A stretch of 33,909 nt of DNA from Crocosphaera sp. (GTDB lineage Bacteria > Cyanobacteriota > Cyanobacteriia > Cyanobacteriales > Microcystaceae): assembly GCA_030064955.1 (NCBI GenBank), contig JASJDW010000014.1:1-33909 (forward strand), written 5' to 3'. Of this stretch, positions 17,755-25,369 are shown piece by piece. The stretch's first letter is position 1. Every line of letters begins with the position of its first letter. The notes under the pieces are model-generated. The model did not search any database. It was not told the origin of the DNA and saw only the letters and a list, made by a program, of their open reading frames with translations. The position numbers and the translations under genes are program-made.

Positions 17755-18417
17755 ATGGCAATTAAGATTAATCAACCACCCAACAAATCTCAAGAAGCAT
17801 TGATTAAAGGACTTAACAGTTTACCGCCTGGATTGGCGCGTAGTAACAGAGGCCGTTCTTTTGCTGAAACCGCTAACCAAGAAAAGCCTGGTTCACCTCA
17901 TTCGGTGCAACATCCTGTTTACACAGTTGGTTTACAGGATTTAGTTGACAGCGGTTTAAACAGTGCTAAACAAATAAGCTGGCGATATTTGTTTCCCAAA
18001 CGCAATGAGCAAGAAGATGATATGGCCGCAGAAGTCGCTTATGACGAAAATGAAGACAGCCACAACTTCTTGAATACAGAAGAGAGCGATTTTGTTGGTG
18101 GGACTATGGCAACGCTTAATAAAGCGCGTCGTCTTGATCGTTCAAAAAAGTATAACTATGAGTTGAGGGTTCTGAAAATCCCAGCCATCTACGTGTATGT
18201 GTTGTGGCTCAAAGATGAGGAAGGGAATGAAGATCTATTTTTGCCCATAGAACCAACCATTGAACCCCTAAGTGCTAAAGAAGAATATTCCAACGATGAA
18301 TTTATAGAAATATTAGAAAAAGCTGCTCTTGTACAGTTAGAAGCGCAGCAAGCTATTCAACTTCCAGAAACCACTGAAGAAGCTTACAGACCACGGAGAA
18401 GGGGTAATAGAAACTAA
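17755..18417 (+). CDS. Unrecognised protein paired with the cysteine protease, 220 aa
   Basis: No known family. The N-terminal 120 residues are polar and low in order, with an acidic stretch (RNEQEDDMAAEVAYDENED). A possible small beta domain follows at about 135-170 (YNYELRVLKIPAIYVYVLWL, then DEEGNEDLFLPIEP), then a helical acidic part and a basic tail (RPRRRGNRN). No signal peptide or membrane helix. The tight spacing behind the protease gene makes co-transcription and a shared function likely; it might be an inhibitor, a substrate or a targeting partner. Confidence 0.65.
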   Translation: MAIKINQPPNKSQEALIKGLNSLPPGLARSNRGRSFAETANQEKPGSPHSVQHPVYTVGLQDLVDSGLNSAKQISWRYLFPKRNEQEDDMAAEVAYDENEDSHNFLNTEESDFVGGTMATLNKARRLDRSKKYNYELRVLKIPAIYVYVLWLKDEEGNEDLFLPIEPTIEPLSAKEEYSNDEFIEILEKAALVQLEAQQAIQLPETTEEAYRPRRRGNRN

Positions 18418-18458
18418 GTCTCTGGACAAAAATAAACGTTACGGTTGAGATGAAGCAA

Positions 18459-18492
18459 GAGTTTGGAAGGAGTGCTAGCTCCCTCCAAACTC
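18459..18492. terminator. Bidirectional terminator-like hairpin
   Basis: GAGTTTGGA pairs with TCCAAACTC, and an inner GGAG/CTCC extends the stem around TGCTAG. It lies between convergent genes (unknown protein and panB). The U tract is poor. Confidence 0.6.
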
Positions 18493-18533
18493 CTTCTGTT
18501 GCAGGGTGACCCTATCATCTCAATAATTTAATT

Positions 18534-19307
18534 CTAAGGAAACTTTCTATCTCGAACATCTTGAGAAAAATCATTAACTGCTTTAGTTACTATTTCTCTT
18601 AAATTGACGTAAGATTTTGCAAAAGGGGGTTGTTTTTCAGATAATCCCAATAAATCTGCTGTCACTAACACCTGTCCATCACAATCAGATCCGGCCCCAA
18701 TACCAATGGTAGGAATGGGTAACTTATCCGTAATCATTCTAGCAAGATTAGCAGGAATGTGTTCTAAAACAACAGCAAATGCTCCTGCTTCTGATAACGC
18801 GATCGCTTCTGATAAAATACGTTCAGCCTCAGCATCAGTAGTTCCCTGTTGACGATACCCCAAACGATGCACTGACTGAGGGGTTAACCCCACATGGCCC
18901 ATCACAGGGATACCAATATCGCTTAAGCGGGCAACGGTTTCTATAGCCACAGGGTGTCCTCCTTCCAGTTTAACCCCTTGTACCCCAGTTTCCTTTAAAA
19001 CCCGTCCAGCGGTATGAATAGCTTGAGTGATGCTTTCTTGATAGCTTAAAAAAGGTAAATCACACACCACAAACGCCCGTTTAACCCCCCGACGAACAGC
19101 AGAAGCATGGTGTAACATTTCATCAAGGGTAATCGGTAAAGTCGTTTTATGACCTAAAGCCACCATCGCCAAAGAATCACCCACCAAAATGAGATCAACA
19201 CCCGCCTTATCTAATAATTGAGCAAAACCATAATCCCACGCAGTTAAAGCGACAATGGGACGGCCTTGTTGTTTCCAGGTAATCAGTTGTTGCGCTGTTA
19301 GTCCCAT
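18534..19307 (-). CDS. panB: 3-methyl-2-oxobutanoate hydroxymethyltransferase
   Basis: 257 aa. The first enzyme of pantothenate synthesis, transferring a hydroxymethyl group from 5,10-methylene-THF to ketoisovalerate. Family signatures are [16 protein letters not shown] with the Mg-binding Asp, [33 protein letters not shown] and [18 protein letters not shown]. Complete length. Not in an operon; the tnpB element lies upstream. Confidence 0.95.
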   Translation of the reverse strand: MGLTAQQLITWKQQGRPIVALTAWDYGFAQLLDKAGVDLILVGDSLAMVALGHKTTLPITLDEMLHHASAVRRGVKRAFVVCDLPFLSYQESITQAIHTAGRVLKETGVQGVKLEGGHPVAIETVARLSDIGIPVMGHVGLTPQSVHRLGYRQQGTTDAEAERILSEAIALSEAGAFAVVLEHIPANLARMITDKLPIPTIGIGAGSDCDGQVLVTADLLGLSEKQPPFAKSYVNLREIVTKAVNDFSQDVRDRKFP

Positions 19308-19333
19308 GATATCCCCAAAATCTGCAAATAATT

Positions 19334-19354
19334 AGGGGCTTAATTTAAGCCCCT
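19334..19354. repeat. Palindrome upstream of panB
   Basis: AGGGGCTTA pairs with TAAGCCCCT across a 3-base loop. It lies 27 bases before the panB start on the minus strand, close to the right end of the tnpB element. It may be a terminator for the element or a panB leader hairpin. Confidence 0.4.
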
Positions 19355-19393
19355 ACAACGAATAACAATCATTATGTAGTAAGGTTCCCACGA

Positions 19394-20620
19394 CTACGCT
19401 ACGCTAAAGTCGTGGGCTTTCTGTAGCCCTGAATCTATCGGACAAGCCAACAAACTCGAACCTCCAGGCAGCCTTACACTCTGCCCCACTAAAGCTATCA
19501 TCAAACTACCGTTCAAATCAGCATCTCCAATCCATCCACAAGCCTTATTAATACACTTAAAAGACTTATTATTTCTTAGTCCAATATGTAGGCAACAATG
19601 ACAGGTTTGAGATGTGTATCTAGGGTTAATTGCTATTACCTCAATTCCTTCTTTGATTCCTTTATATTCTAGGAAAGTTCTTAACTGATAAAAAGCCCAA
19701 GAATTAGAGCATCTTCGTTCAGTTTTGCTTCTAGGTTTTTGGTTAGTTCTTTCTCGAATACCTGTTAAATTTTCAATAGATACAAAGGATCTCGTCGCTT
19801 TTGCTTCGTTAATGATTGCTTTAGATATGTTGTGGTTCATCCATGCCTGATATCGTCTTTCTCGTCCCGATAACCGTTTCAAAATCTCACGACATCTACG
19901 CCTAGTTGATCTTGTGCCTTGGGATGCTGCTTGGTGCGCGTTCCCTTGCGCCGTACGACGGCGCGGGGTCGCATCCGCTTTTTTCTGCAAAGAAGCTCTA
20001 AGACGATTAAATTTATCTCGTTTTTCTTGAACCTCCTTTCCTGACCATGATTTATTAGTTGAGGTAACAGCTATGTCTCGTCTCCCAAAATCTACCCCAA
20101 TTACTTGATCTGATTTGATAGGCTTGGGAGCATCAGACTTGAGTTGGATATGCACATACCAATCATCATCTTTATGTTGACAAACTTGTGCAGATGTTGG
20201 GTTTTGACCTGAGAGTTTTCCTATATGGTAATTACTCACTCTCATAGGAACCTTAGCCCTCTTCCCAGTTGTACTAATACTAGCTAAATAGCCAGTTTCA
20301 ATAAACCGAAAAGTACGAGGATCACAGTCAAAACTGGTAGGTTTAAAATTCTTAACTTTTCTACCTTTCTGTTTAGCAGTTAAACGATTAGCTGCTACTC
20401 TAGCGCAAGCTCTTACAACATGATTAGCTGTTAGTCCAAAACGTTCTTTAACTTCTTGATAGCAAACAGCTTGAATGGAGTTTCTATTGGTTAAATTACG
20501 TTTAACAGCCTCATTAATGTAGTTACAAGCATCAGCAAACCCCAGAGCAGTATCATCTAACAATTGACGCTGTTCTGCTGTGGGTTGAAGCTTTATAACT
20601 AAAGTAAGGACTTGTTTCAT
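19394..20620 (-). CDS. tnpB: TnpB, RNA-guided nuclease family, canonical type
   Basis: About 408 aa from the ATG at 20620 (MKQVLTLVIKLQPT, the usual TnpB start); longer readings to 20704 run into the left-end hairpin. RuvC-like residues are Asp in IGVDFGRRDIAV, Glu in SFVSIENLTGIRER and Asp in GDADLNGSLMIAL, and the zinc finger is CHCC...CINKACGW. All catalytic residues are present. Between LQKK and GTRSTRRR there is a 20-residue insert encoded by a palindromic repeat. The gene's 3' end runs into the right-end hairpin, where the guide RNA of such elements is usually encoded. Confidence 0.88.
   Translation of the reverse strand: MKQVLTLVIKLQPTAEQRQLLDDTALGFADACNYINEAVKRNLTNRNSIQAVCYQEVKERFGLTANHVVRACARVAANRLTAKQKGRKVKNFKPTSFDCDPRTFRFIETGYLASISTTGKRAKVPMRVSNYHIGKLSGQNPTSAQVCQHKDDDWYVHIQLKSDAPKPIKSDQVIGVDFGRRDIAVTSTNKSWSGKEVQEKRDKFNRLRASLQKKADATPRRRTAQGNAHQAASQGTRSTRRRCREILKRLSGRERRYQAWMNHNISKAIINEAKATRSFVSIENLTGIRERTNQKPRSKTERRCSNSWAFYQLRTFLEYKGIKEGIEVIAINPRYTSQTCHCCLHIGLRNNKSFKCINKACGWIGDADLNGSLMIALVGQSVRLPGGSSLLACPIDSGLQKAHDFSVA
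19922..19976. repeat. Palindromic dispersed repeat inserted in frame in tnpB
   Basis: Outer stem GGATGC (19922-19927) with GCATCC (19971-19976), inner stem GCGCCGT/ACGGCGC (19948-19964) around ACG. It is much more GC-rich than the rest of the gene. It corresponds to a 20-residue Arg/Ala-rich insert (ADATPRRRTAQG...) not expected in TnpB. I infer insertion of about 60 bases without a frameshift. Confidence 0.65.
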
Positions 20621-20753
20621 TGACATCAAAAACTCACCCAAATGATTATACACAAAAACCCAGAAATTAACACGCCACCTAAAGGTGGTCGTCGTTCCTC
20701 CCATGCCTAAAGGACGCTACGCTCATGGGCTTCCCGACGAGGACTCCTGTGAC

Positions 20754-21443
20754 TTATTTTTTAACTGCTTCAAGAATCCGAGAATAATAAAAACGAGTGC
20801 TAGTCATGTCTTTGCGTTGAATGGTAAAGCCATTGTTTTCTAGTATTTCTATGATATCTTTTTCTCGGTGTTGATAAGCCCGAGTGGTTTTACTTGGACC
20901 AGGGAAAAATTCACCAATCTTTTTAAGAAGGGTTAAACAAAGGGTTTTAGGGGCAAAACTAAGGATTAATCGGTTTTCGGATAAAGATGCTAAATGATTA
21001 ATCATTTTTGCTGCATCTTCTGTCGGATAATGAATTAATACATCTAGACAAATAACCGTATGATATTGACCGGTTAAGCCTTCTAAATCTTGTACGACAA
21101 AAGTTACATTACTGGTATCTTTGAGGGTTTTTTTTGCCCTTTCTTGGGCTTCTGTGACCATTTTTTCAGAAATGTCACTGGCAAAAATTTTTGCCCCTTC
21201 TTGGGCCAAGGGAAGACTTAAACTACCTACTCCACATCCCGCATCACAGATAGAGAGATTAGAGAGGTTGCCATCAGCTTTCAGCCACTCTACCACTGTG
21301 TCGATAGTTTGTTGATGTCCGAGGCGAATATCCTTTTGAACTTTGTTGACTTCTCCATCACCATAAATTCTACGCCAACGGTCAAATCCTGTGGCATTGA
21401 AATAATCTTTGACAATGGTTTTATCATCAGTGGTGGTATTCAT
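20754..21443 (-). CDS. chlM: Magnesium protoporphyrin IX O-methyltransferase
   Basis: 229 aa from the ATG at 21443 (MNTTTDDKTIVKDYFN); an upstream start at 21473 is possible. It methylates the C13 propionate of Mg-protoporphyrin IX with SAM in chlorophyll synthesis. Motifs are FDRWRRIYGDGEVNKVQ, typical of BchM/ChlM, the SAM site ICDAGCGVGSLSLPLA, and VICLDVLIHYP. The gene is flanked by insertion elements on both sides: a tnpB element begins about 10 bases past the stop, and an eroded element begins about 65 bases before the start. Confidence 0.93.
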   Translation of the reverse strand: MNTTTDDKTIVKDYFNATGFDRWRRIYGDGEVNKVQKDIRLGHQQTIDTVVEWLKADGNLSNLSICDAGCGVGSLSLPLAQEGAKIFASDISEKMVTEAQERAKKTLKDTSNVTFVVQDLEGLTGQYHTVICLDVLIHYPTEDAAKMINHLASLSENRLILSFAPKTLCLTLLKKIGEFFPGPSKTTRAYQHREKDIIEILENNGFTIQRKDMTSTRFYYSRILEAVKK

Positions 21444-21621
21444 GGATTCAGGAAGCTTTCTTTTCAAGCACAACTCTTCATTGTACCTGAGTATCTGATC
21501 TATCTTAAATGTTGCGCCTAGGACTCCCGTTACACCGACAGGTTAACGGTGAGACGGCGCGTTTAAACTGCGCGGGAAACCCACGCAGACAGCACCTCAT
21601 GAATGGCAACCAGTAAAAAAA

Positions 21622-21771
21622 CTACACCGTTGCGGAATCCGCTTTTGGTAAGCGTTTAATATAATCACGAATCACCTCAGTCAAAGTATAATCCTTTGAT
21701 TTGGCATAGCTTTCTAGCCTTGCCCACTCTTCATCGGACAGTCGAACTCGAAGTATCTTGTTTCTTGCCAT
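21622..21771 (-). CDS. Small ribbon-helix-helix DNA-binding protein, 49 aa
   Basis: The start is the ATG at 21771 (MARNKILRVRLSDEEWARLE); the longer reading frame upstream has no family support. One N-terminal beta strand (KILRVRLS) and two helices (DEEWARLESYAKSK, LTEVIRDYIKRL) match the CopG/Arc fold. It occupies the same place as the 46-aa RHH gene of the intact tnpB element: divergent from tnpB and just inside the left end. It is probably an element-encoded repressor or an accessory factor. Confidence 0.65.
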   Translation of the reverse strand: MARNKILRVRLSDEEWARLESYAKSKDYTLTEVIRDYIKRLPKADSATV

Positions 21772-21991
21772 TGTAGTTAATTTAGTGCTACAATCAGTAT
21801 AGCCGAGTGACCAGTAATGTGGGCCGGTTAACCAACAAAAACTAAGAAGTACCATGAAAACTAAAGAGTCAAAGTATGGGGTTCTAAACACAAATCCCTG
21901 TTTGGGTAAAACTTTGAGGGACTAGAAAAACTGATACTTTTTGCGGTCGGGCAGCCCGTGTTCTGGATAGAAACCAGAAAACATAAAAAGC

Positions 21992-22035
21992 GATGCAGCG
22001 CGGTCTTGGGGGTTCCCCCCATGAGCGACTGCATC
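21992..22035. repeat. Palindromic dispersed repeat inside the eroded element
   Basis: Outer stem GATGCAG/CTGCATC and inner stem GGGGG-TT-CCCCC. It is GC-rich against an AT-rich surround, and built like the repeat inside tnpB at 19922-19976 (GATGC-type outer arms). From memory, such GATGCAG palindromes are common in cyanobacterial genomes. Confidence 0.55.
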
Positions 22036-22162
22036 AAGAAGCTTGTGGAGTCGGTCGGACGGGGGTGCTAAGAAATTAGCATCTAGTTACGAGGCAATCT
22101 GAAAGAGGCAAGAATCTCCCGTTACAATCTTTGATTTAACGGGAGAGTGTCAAACCTATATA

Positions 22163-22200
22163 CCCCTATAGTCAGCTTAAGCGAAAGGCTACTATTGGGG
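22163..22200. repeat. Long imperfect hairpin beyond the eroded element
   Basis: CCCC/GGGG, ATAGT/ACTAT and AGC/GCT pair, with one mismatch and one bulge. It lies just outside the right border of the eroded element. Bases 22201-22313 hold no gene or motif that I recognise. Confidence 0.45.
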
Positions 22201-22313
22201 TCTATTTCCATAACCTTGTACAAGTCCGAATCTTTCTTTGGGGAATGCTTATAGGTCAAAAACTATCTCGAACCTGAAGAGGAAAAACTACGGTTTTCGA
22301 CTTAGACAAGGTT

Positions 22314-23813
22314 TTAATCTTTTAACCAATTACTATCAATATAATTAATCTTAGCATAAGGTTCTAATGCAGTTAAAATGAGATTACCATAACTACGATA
22401 ATTAACGCGATTATCTAATAATGCCACAATTCCTTGAGACTCTCTTAACGGCATAACTGCTCTTTGAATTTCCTTTAAAGCTGTTGGTAAAAGATAAAAT
22501 CTAAACCAATCTTTATGCTGTTTTTTATAATAAGTCACTTGAGCAGCCACTAAAGGATTTTCTAGGGAAGGGATTGGTAAAGTCGCAATAATAAATAGTT
22601 TAGGAGTCGGTAATTTAACTTGATTATCGTGCCAAAACTTCCAGCCACTAATTAAAATACTATTATCATTAACTTCTGTCGTTTCGACTTTAACTTGTGA
22701 GCCAAACTCCGCAGCTAAAAAAGTAGCAACTTGTGCTTTTGAAGGCACATCATCGACAATGATTGTGATAGGTTTTAAGCTTTCATAACCTCCAAAAATC
22801 AGCTTTTTCACTTCTTCAATTAATACCTGTTGAAACTCTGGAGTGTTCGGCATTGGTAAGCGATCGCGAATATATAAATTAATTAATTCATTTTGACGAT
22901 GAGGATGAAACTTTAAACATAAAATATCCTTAGTTAACCCAATGGTTTTTCGATAGATAGAAGCGGATTTTTGACTATCCAGAAATCCTCCCATTAAAAC
23001 AATTGTAGAATGATCTAAATGAGGGGACAAAATAGAAGAAATATCTAGGGGACTTATGTGAATCGAAAAAGTTTTCTTTTTCGGATTAATTGAAGCCCAT
23101 AAAAGTTGATGCTTATTATCAAGAGATTGGGCAAAACGTTGTAATAATGGATTATTATCAAGGGTTTGACAAAGATGAGATAAACTGTCTCTTTCCTCCT
23201 GATTAAGTAAACAACATTGATAGGGACTATTGGGATGACTAAAAATGGACTTTTCTAAAAAAAATTTAACTTCTTGAATCAAATTTCCATAACCAGGATA
23301 CTGTTGCTGTAAAGTTTGCCAATCATCAGGAAAAATGGTCATAGTTAAATAATCTTTTGTCCACTCTTCTAAGTAATCCGCTTGATCGATTAAAGTAACC
23401 ATATCATCAGGAAACCGACCCTGATGATTTAAGCGATCGCCTAACCAAACATCAGGAGAAACGATAAATAACCCCTTAAAATTTTCAAAATCAACGTCTT
23501 GTTCCTGATTAACAATCGTTTTATTGGTTTTTAACCATTGTTGAAGATAAGGAATATCTTGTTCTATTAATTGTTTGTGAATGCTTAAAGGAACCACTAA
23601 TAAAATAGGGCGATCGCTCAATAAACAAGGCATTAAATAACTTAATCCATAACGAGAAAAAGTGCTTCCCGTTTGAATCAAAGCAGATCGATCCAAGCGT
23701 AAGGCCCGAGAAACCAAACGGGCCATGGTTAAATGGTGATCCCAAACGGGTTCCCTTTGGTGTCGTAAAAATTCCCGTAAGGAAAGGTGAACTTCTGCTT
23801 CTAAAAGAGTCAT
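22314..23813 (-). CDS. DinG-like helicase homologue with degenerate ATPase motifs
   Basis: 499 aa from the ATG at 23813; a TTG at 23852 would add 13 residues. The overall pattern is DinG/XPD-like: an N-terminal REFLRHQREPVWDHHLTMARL and a C-terminal LPIPSLENPLVAAQ ... FRFYLLPTALKEIQRAVMPLRES ... GIVALLDNRV. The key motifs are broken. The Walker A position reads QTGSTFSRYG without GKT, the DEAH position reads IDQADYL, and motif VI (QxxGRxxR) reads QRAVMPLR. No Fe-S cysteines are evident. It is probably unable to hydrolyse ATP, and may bind nucleic acid or act as a regulator. Confidence 0.75.
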   Translation of the reverse strand: MTLLEAEVHLSLREFLRHQREPVWDHHLTMARLVSRALRLDRSALIQTGSTFSRYGLSYLMPCLLSDRPILLVVPLSIHKQLIEQDIPYLQQWLKTNKTIVNQEQDVDFENFKGLFIVSPDVWLGDRLNHQGRFPDDMVTLIDQADYLEEWTKDYLTMTIFPDDWQTLQQQYPGYGNLIQEVKFFLEKSIFSHPNSPYQCCLLNQEERDSLSHLCQTLDNNPLLQRFAQSLDNKHQLLWASINPKKKTFSIHISPLDISSILSPHLDHSTIVLMGGFLDSQKSASIYRKTIGLTKDILCLKFHPHRQNELINLYIRDRLPMPNTPEFQQVLIEEVKKLIFGGYESLKPITIIVDDVPSKAQVATFLAAEFGSQVKVETTEVNDNSILISGWKFWHDNQVKLPTPKLFIIATLPIPSLENPLVAAQVTYYKKQHKDWFRFYLLPTALKEIQRAVMPLRESQGIVALLDNRVNYRSYGNLILTALEPYAKINYIDSNWLKD

Positions 23814-23924
23814 AGGCAATAATCTGGCAAGATATAGATAGCATTTAAGCAATGATCTCTATCCCTGAGAGTTGATGAAATGATAAATTGAGGATCATGT
23901 AAATTTAATTAAAGGATAACAAGC

Positions 23925-24260
23925 ATGGCTCAAATTCAATTTTCTCGTGGTGTTTCCGAACCCGTCGTTCCCGAAGTCCGTTTAACTCGTGCTAAAAGTG
24001 GTAACAGTGGAACCGCAACCTTTCGCTTTGACTCCCCTACTATTCTAGATGCTACAAGTACCGATGATATTACAGGGATGTATTTAGTCGATGAAGAAGG
24101 GGAAATTGTCACCCGTGAAGTTAAAGGAAAATTTATCAACGGAAAACCTACCTCAGTTGAAGCTCTCTTAATTATGAACTCAAAAGATGAATGGGATCGG
24201 TTTATGCGCTTTATGGAACGTTACGCAAAAGAAAATGACTTAGGGTTCTCTAAAGCTTAA
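23925..24260 (+). CDS. psb28: Photosystem II assembly protein Psb28
   Basis: 111 aa. The sequence [28 protein letters not shown], here described in parts: [18 protein letters not shown] at the start, [11 protein letters not shown], and [16 protein letters not shown], is characteristic of Psb28. It binds the cytosolic face of PSII assembly intermediates near CP47 and is absent from mature PSII. AAAGGATAAC precedes the ATG. It is divergent from the DinG-like gene across 111 bases. Confidence 0.95.
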   Translation: MAQIQFSRGVSEPVVPEVRLTRAKSGNSGTATFRFDSPTILDATSTDDITGMYLVDEEGEIVTREVKGKFINGKPTSVEALLIMNSKDEWDRFMRFMERYAKENDLGFSKA

Positions 24261-24267
24261 TCTTTTT

Positions 24268-24400
24268 TCGGAGTCAGGAGTCAGGAGTTCCTCACTCCGT
24301 TCCGGCGCTATCGCACAGGAGTCAGAAGACAGGAGTTAATATATCCCCCCACACTCCCCACACTCCCCACACTTCCAGTCGCCCCCTGCTTCCCCTGCTC
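24268..24400. repeat. Low-complexity GGAGTCA and CACACTCCC repeats
   Basis: After psb28 come tandem GGAGTCA units (about 24271-24290, with a second set near 24315), then CCCCACACT units (about 24346-24375) and a C-rich stretch. Such short tandem repeats are typical intergenic material in cyanobacteria. No gene seen. Confidence 0.6.
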
Positions 24401-24436
24401 ACCTTATCATAAGTTATTTTATTTTAAGTTAAGCTC

Positions 24437-24937
24437 ATGTCCCTTCCTCACCCCGATCGCCAAATCATTAGTATTCCTTGCGCTATCATCACCGTAAGTG
24501 ATACCCGTACCCCCGAAAGCGATCGCAGTGGACAACTCCTTAAACAAGGTTTAACACAAGCAGGCCATCAAGTCATTAATTATGACATCCTTAAAGATGA
24601 ACCCCAAAGCATAATCGCCCATATACAGCAGTTAAAGCAAGAAAATATAGTCCAGGTCATCATCCTTAATGGAGGCACGGGGATCGCCCCTAGAGACACC
24701 ACCTACGACGCATTAGAGGGGTTACTAGAGAAAACATTGCCAGGGTTTGGGGAGTTGTTTCGCTATTTAAGTTATCAAGACATTGGGTCACGGGCCATGG
24801 CCTCACGGGCGATCGCAGGAGTTTATCAACAGATTTTAATTTTTTCTCTCCCTGGATCATCTAATGCAGTTCAATTAGGATTAGATAAATTAATTCTCCC
24901 AGAACTGATTCATTTAACTCAACAAATACGGGGTTAA
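24437..24937 (+). CDS. moaB: Molybdenum cofactor biosynthesis protein MoaB/Mog family
   Basis: 166 aa. The single domain is of the MoaB/MogA fold, with ITVSDTRTPESDRSGQ and the signature LNGGTGIAPRDTTYDALE that binds molybdopterin. It probably adenylylates molybdopterin before Mo insertion. The molybdenum cofactor would serve nitrate reductase in this type of organism. It is monocistronic, with a CAU tRNA gene following 55 bases later. Confidence 0.9.
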   Translation: MSLPHPDRQIISIPCAIITVSDTRTPESDRSGQLLKQGLTQAGHQVINYDILKDEPQSIIAHIQQLKQENIVQVIILNGGTGIAPRDTTYDALEGLLEKTLPGFGELFRYLSYQDIGSRAMASRAIAGVYQQILIFSLPGSSNAVQLGLDKLILPELIHLTQQIRG

Positions 24938-24992
24938 GAATAAGTTCCAGAAACGCTATAATTAAGAAACGCTAGGATTATTATCCTCATAA

Positions 24993-25065
24993 CCAGGGTT
25001 GGCCGAGCGGTTTAGGCAACGAACTCATAATTCGTGCTAGGCAGGTTCAACTCCTGCACCCTGGA
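24993..25065 (+). tRNA. tRNA with anticodon CAU (probably Ile2, possibly elongator Met)
   Basis: 73 nt. Acceptor CCAGGGU/ACCCUGG, discriminator A. Anticodon stem ACGAA/UUCGU encloses CUCAUAA, so the anticodon is CAU. T arm GCAGG/CCUGC around UUCAACU. It lacks the initiator features (C1:A72 mismatch, three GC pairs in the anticodon stem). The D arm (GGCCGAGCGGUUUAGGC) and T loop resemble plastid trnI-CAU, so a lysidine-modified Ile tRNA is favoured, but sequence reading alone cannot settle it. Confidence 0.8.
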
Positions 25066-25149
25066 TACCTCAATTTGCATCACCTGGGTTTGACTAATAA
25101 TGAATAAGTAGCCTAGTTTCAGTAAATCACAAACATCCTAACTAAGACG

Positions 25150-25316
25150 GCGGGGGAGCAGGGAGACCGGAGCAAGGGAGAAAGAAAATGGGGTAAAATA
25201 CAGGCAATAATGAGAATACATAATACGACTATGTTCCCATGGTCTAAATTGTCTTTATTTGCTTTAAAAAGATTTAAAAACATCTCCTCTGCCCCCTGCT
25301 CCCTTCGCTCCCTTGC
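25150..25316. repeat. Inverted G-rich/C-rich repeat pair upstream of atpG
   Basis: GGGGGAGCAGGGAG near 25151-25165 has an inverted counterpart CCCCCTGCTCCC near 25294-25306, about 130 bases further on. The gap between the CAU tRNA and atpG (25066-25369) holds this pair, AT-rich sequence between, and no gene. It lies at the outer edge of the block that appears inverted relative to atpA. Confidence 0.5.
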
Positions 25317-25369
25317 AGCCCAAACAAGTAAGTTTTCGATCTACTGAGTTTTGTCGAACTGAGGTAACC

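Larger units (their letters stand above)
19378..20745 (-). mobile_element. IS200/IS605-type element with tnpB only (IS1341-like)
   Basis: The ends are subterminal hairpins, as in single-strand-transposing IS605 elements. The right end has CCCACGACT/AGTCGTGGG at 19387-19416 with loop ACGCTACGCT, and the left end has CCCATG/CATGGG at 20700-20729, whose loop also contains ACGCTACGCT. A third hairpin, CCACCT/AGGTGG, is at 20675-20688. No tnpA is present, so mobility would depend on a tnpA elsewhere. The element lies within about 10-15 bases of the chlM stop codon. Outer ends are approximate. Confidence 0.8.
21510..22152 (+). mobile_element. Deletion derivative of the TnpB/RHH element (tnpB mostly lost)
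   Basis: Both ends resemble the intact element at 29680-31386. The left end (about 21510-21605) has, in minus-strand order, a hairpin (CTGCG/CGCAG), a CGCCGTCTC box and a second hairpin (CACCG/CGGTG). The right end has AGAATCT, then hairpin CTCCCGTTA/TAACGGGAG (22116-22145) and GTCA at the border; the intact copy also has AGAATCT, a stem and GTCA. Inside are an intact ribbon-helix-helix gene on the minus strand, a 5' tnpB-like ATG (21854) that stops after 23 codons, and a possible tnpB tail (LWSRSDGGAKKLASSYEAI, stop at 22100-22102). Most of tnpB is missing. Confidence 0.5.

Noticed and set aside
20621-20704. Longer tnpB reading beginning MGGTTTTFRW
   Set aside because: The first codons lie in the left-end hairpin of the element and do not resemble TnpB; the family start is MKQVLTLVIKL at 20620.
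23814-23852. TTG start adding 13 residues to the DinG-like protein
   Set aside because: The ATG at 23813 agrees better with the usual homologue start, and the extra residues have no support.
24268-24400. CRISPR-like tandem repeats after psb28
   Set aside because: Units are only 7-9 bases, irregular and without spacers; they are simple intergenic repeats.
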